In this document: positions 14,072 to 15,447 of the stretch, in pieces
How positions within the stretch are numbered: the stretch's first letter is position 1
How the letters are laid out: the number at the start of each line of letters is the position of its first letter
Source of the DNA: JACZST01 sp964195155
GTDB lineage: Bacteria; Actinomycetota; Acidimicrobiia; Spongiisociales; UBA5794
Assembly (NCBI GenBank): GCA_964195155.1
Contig: CAXMOP010000120.1
Location: 1-15,447 of the forward strand
Length of the DNA stretch: 15,447 nt
Reading direction: 5' to 3'
Made by a program: the position numbers and the translations under genes
The notes under the pieces: model-generated
Databases searched by the model: none
Seen by the model: the letters and a program-made list of their open reading frames with translations, nothing else
Told to the model about the DNA's origin: nothing

Positions 14072-15447
14072 TCAGTGGGCCGCGTCCGCCAGTTCTCTCA
14101 GCTCTCGCTTGAGCTCGTTGATCTCGTCTCTTAGCCGTGCCGCGTACTCGAAACGGAGGTCGGCGGCGGATTCGTGCATCTCCTCTTCAAGGCTCTGGAT
14201 AAGCCGGCGCAGGTCCGGTTCGGTGAGATCGAGAGGCTCTCGCCTGCGCAGTTCCCTGGCCCGCCGGTCGCCAGCGGGTGCGTCGCTCGATTGGATCAGC
14301 TCCAGGATGTCCGAGACTTTCTTCCGGATCGTCTGCGGGTCGATGCCGTGCTCCTCGTTGTACACAAGCTGCATTGCTCGCCTCCGATTGGTCTCGTCCA
14401 GTGCCCGGCGCATTGAGTTTGTTATTGCGTCCGCGTACATCACCACCGCCCCGTCGACGTTTCTTGCGGCGCGCCCGATGGTCTGGACCAGGCTGGTCTC
14501 GGATCGAAGGAATCCTTCCTTGTCTGCGTCGAGGATCGCCACCAAGGACACCTCAGGCAGGTCGAGCCCCTCCCGAAGCAGGTTGATTCCCACCAGCACG
14601 TCGTACTCGCCGACCCGTAGGTCGCGTAGGATCTGGACCCGCTCGAGCGTGTCGATTTCGCTGTGCAGATAGCGCGCCCGTAACCCCATCTCCAGCAAGT
14701 AGTCGGCAAGGTCTTCGGACATCTTCTTGGTCAACGTGGTTACCAGCACCCGCTGGTCGTTCACGGCTCGCTCTCGCACCTCGCCGACGAGGTCGTCGAT
14801 CTGACCCTTGGTCGGCCTGACGATGACCTCGGGGTCTACGAGGCCGGTTGGCCGAATGATCTGCTCGACGATCGCGTTCGACTCCCGGCGCTCCCAGGCG
14901 CTCGGTGTCGCAGACAGCAGGATCGCCTGGTTGGTCTTGGCGTACCACTCCTCGAAGGACAGCGGCCGGTTGTCGATTGCCGATGGGAGTCGGAAGCCGT
15001 GCTCCACCAATATGTCCTTGCGGCTCCGGTCGCCCGCGTACTGCCCGTGAATCTGCGGAATGGTCACGTGGCTCTCGTCGATGACCGTGAGATAGTCGTC
15101 CGGGAAGTAGTCGAGCAAGGTGTACGGGGCCTCGCCCGGAGCCCGCCCGTCCATGTGCCGCGAGTAGTTCTCGATTCCCGAACAGAAGCCGACCTCGCGC
15201 ATCATCTCCATGTCGTACCGGGTCCGCATGCGAAGCCGCTGGGCTTCGAGGAGGCTGCCATCACGGTCAAGCTTCGCGAGATGCTCATCAAGCTCAGCCT
15301 CGATGCCTCCGATTGCGCCCTCGATAATCTCCTGGCTCGTGACGTAATGCGTGGCTGGGTAGATCCATGCGTCGTTCATCTCGTCGATCACCTCACCGGT
15401 GACGGGGTTCATCCTCGTAATCCGCTCGACCTGGTCACCCCAGTACT
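14072..15447 (-). CDS. uvrB: Excinuclease ABC subunit B, C-terminal part (truncated by window edge)
   Basis: UvrB is the helicase-like subunit that verifies damage and recruits UvrC. About 457 codons are visible; the N-terminus with the Walker A lies beyond the right edge. The frame enters with YWGDQVERITRMNPVTGEV. In order come HYVTSQEIIEGAI, the IDESHVTIPQ Walker B region, LLSATP, the helicase C-terminal half (VLVTTLTKKMSEDL, YLHSEIDTLERVQILRDLR, VGINLLREGLDLPEV, QTIGRAARN), and a C-terminal UVR motif (SLEEEMHESAADLRFEYAAR) that pairs with UvrC. The internal Met at 15412 is not the start. Confidence 0.98.
   Translation of the reverse strand, partial: YWGDQVERITRMNPVTGEVIDEMNDAWIYPATHYVTSQEIIEGAIGGIEAELDEHLAKLDRDGSLLEAQRLRMRTRYDMEMMREVGFCSGIENYSRHMDGRAPGEAPYTLLDYFPDDYLTVIDESHVTIPQIHGQYAGDRSRKDILVEHGFRLPSAIDNRPLSFEEWYAKTNQAILLSATPSAWERRESNAIVEQIIRPTGLVDPEVIVRPTKGQIDDLVGEVRERAVNDQRVLVTTLTKKMSEDLADYLLEMGLRARYLHSEIDTLERVQILRDLRVGEYDVLVGINLLREGLDLPEVSLVAILDADKEGFLRSETSLVQTIGRAARNVDGAVVMYADAITNSMRRALDETNRRRAMQLVYNEEHGIDPQTIRKKVSDILELIQSSDAPAGDRRARELRRREPLDLTEPDLRRLIQSLEEEMHESAADLRFEYAARLRDEINELKRELRELADAAH

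Noticed and set aside
13898..14134. Small plus-strand frame (78 codons) downstream of uvrB
   Set aside because: It is made from the REP-like palindromes and the antisense end of uvrB; the sequence is Pro/Arg-rich and typical of spurious annotation.

Overview
The window looks like a chromosomal housekeeping segment from a high-GC actinobacterium. The uvrC-rapZ-yvcK-gap-pgk-tpiA order, the frequent GTG starts and the RapZ P-loop ending in Arg-Ser all fit Actinobacteriota. An Acidimicrobiia-like lineage is my best guess, but that is inference. Almost everything is on the minus strand, so the genes are read from right to left.

Layout from the right edge: the C-terminal two thirds of uvrB (14072 to the edge); a 470-bp intergenic stretch packed with repeats and hairpins; uvrA (10764-13601); a plus-strand membrane glycosyltransferase-like gene (9580-10803) whose 3' end overlaps the 3' end of uvrA; a divergently read SAM methyltransferase (8828-9553); a 71-residue unknown protein (8567-8782); uvrC (6617-8443); a 286-bp repeat block; then a tightly packed series of rapZ, yvcK, a 23-codon leader ORF, gap, pgk, tpiA, a 129-residue unknown and gpmA. 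A heptanucleotide tandem array fills the left edge (1-213).

Functionally there are two themes. UvrA, UvrB and UvrC together make the nucleotide-excision-repair excinuclease. GAPDH, PGK, TIM and phosphoglycerate mutase are consecutive enzymes of lower glycolysis, and they follow the regulators RapZ and YvcK, which in other bacteria link nucleotide or metabolite sensing to cell-envelope and central carbon metabolism. Spacings of 1 to 3 nt and short overlaps from yvcK to gpmA indicate one translationally coupled operon.

I found no defence, mobile or biosynthetic system of a new kind. The unusual material is non-coding or small: (1) a dispersed element family (copies near 6331, 8567 and 13689) with a GC-rich hairpin core and attached heptamer arrays, which touches gene ends and one gene start; (2) a leader ORF before gap that repeats the first codons of gap with only silent changes in the first nine; (3) an insertion of about 28 residues in the first Rossmann unit of GAPDH; (4) no whiA between yvcK and gap.
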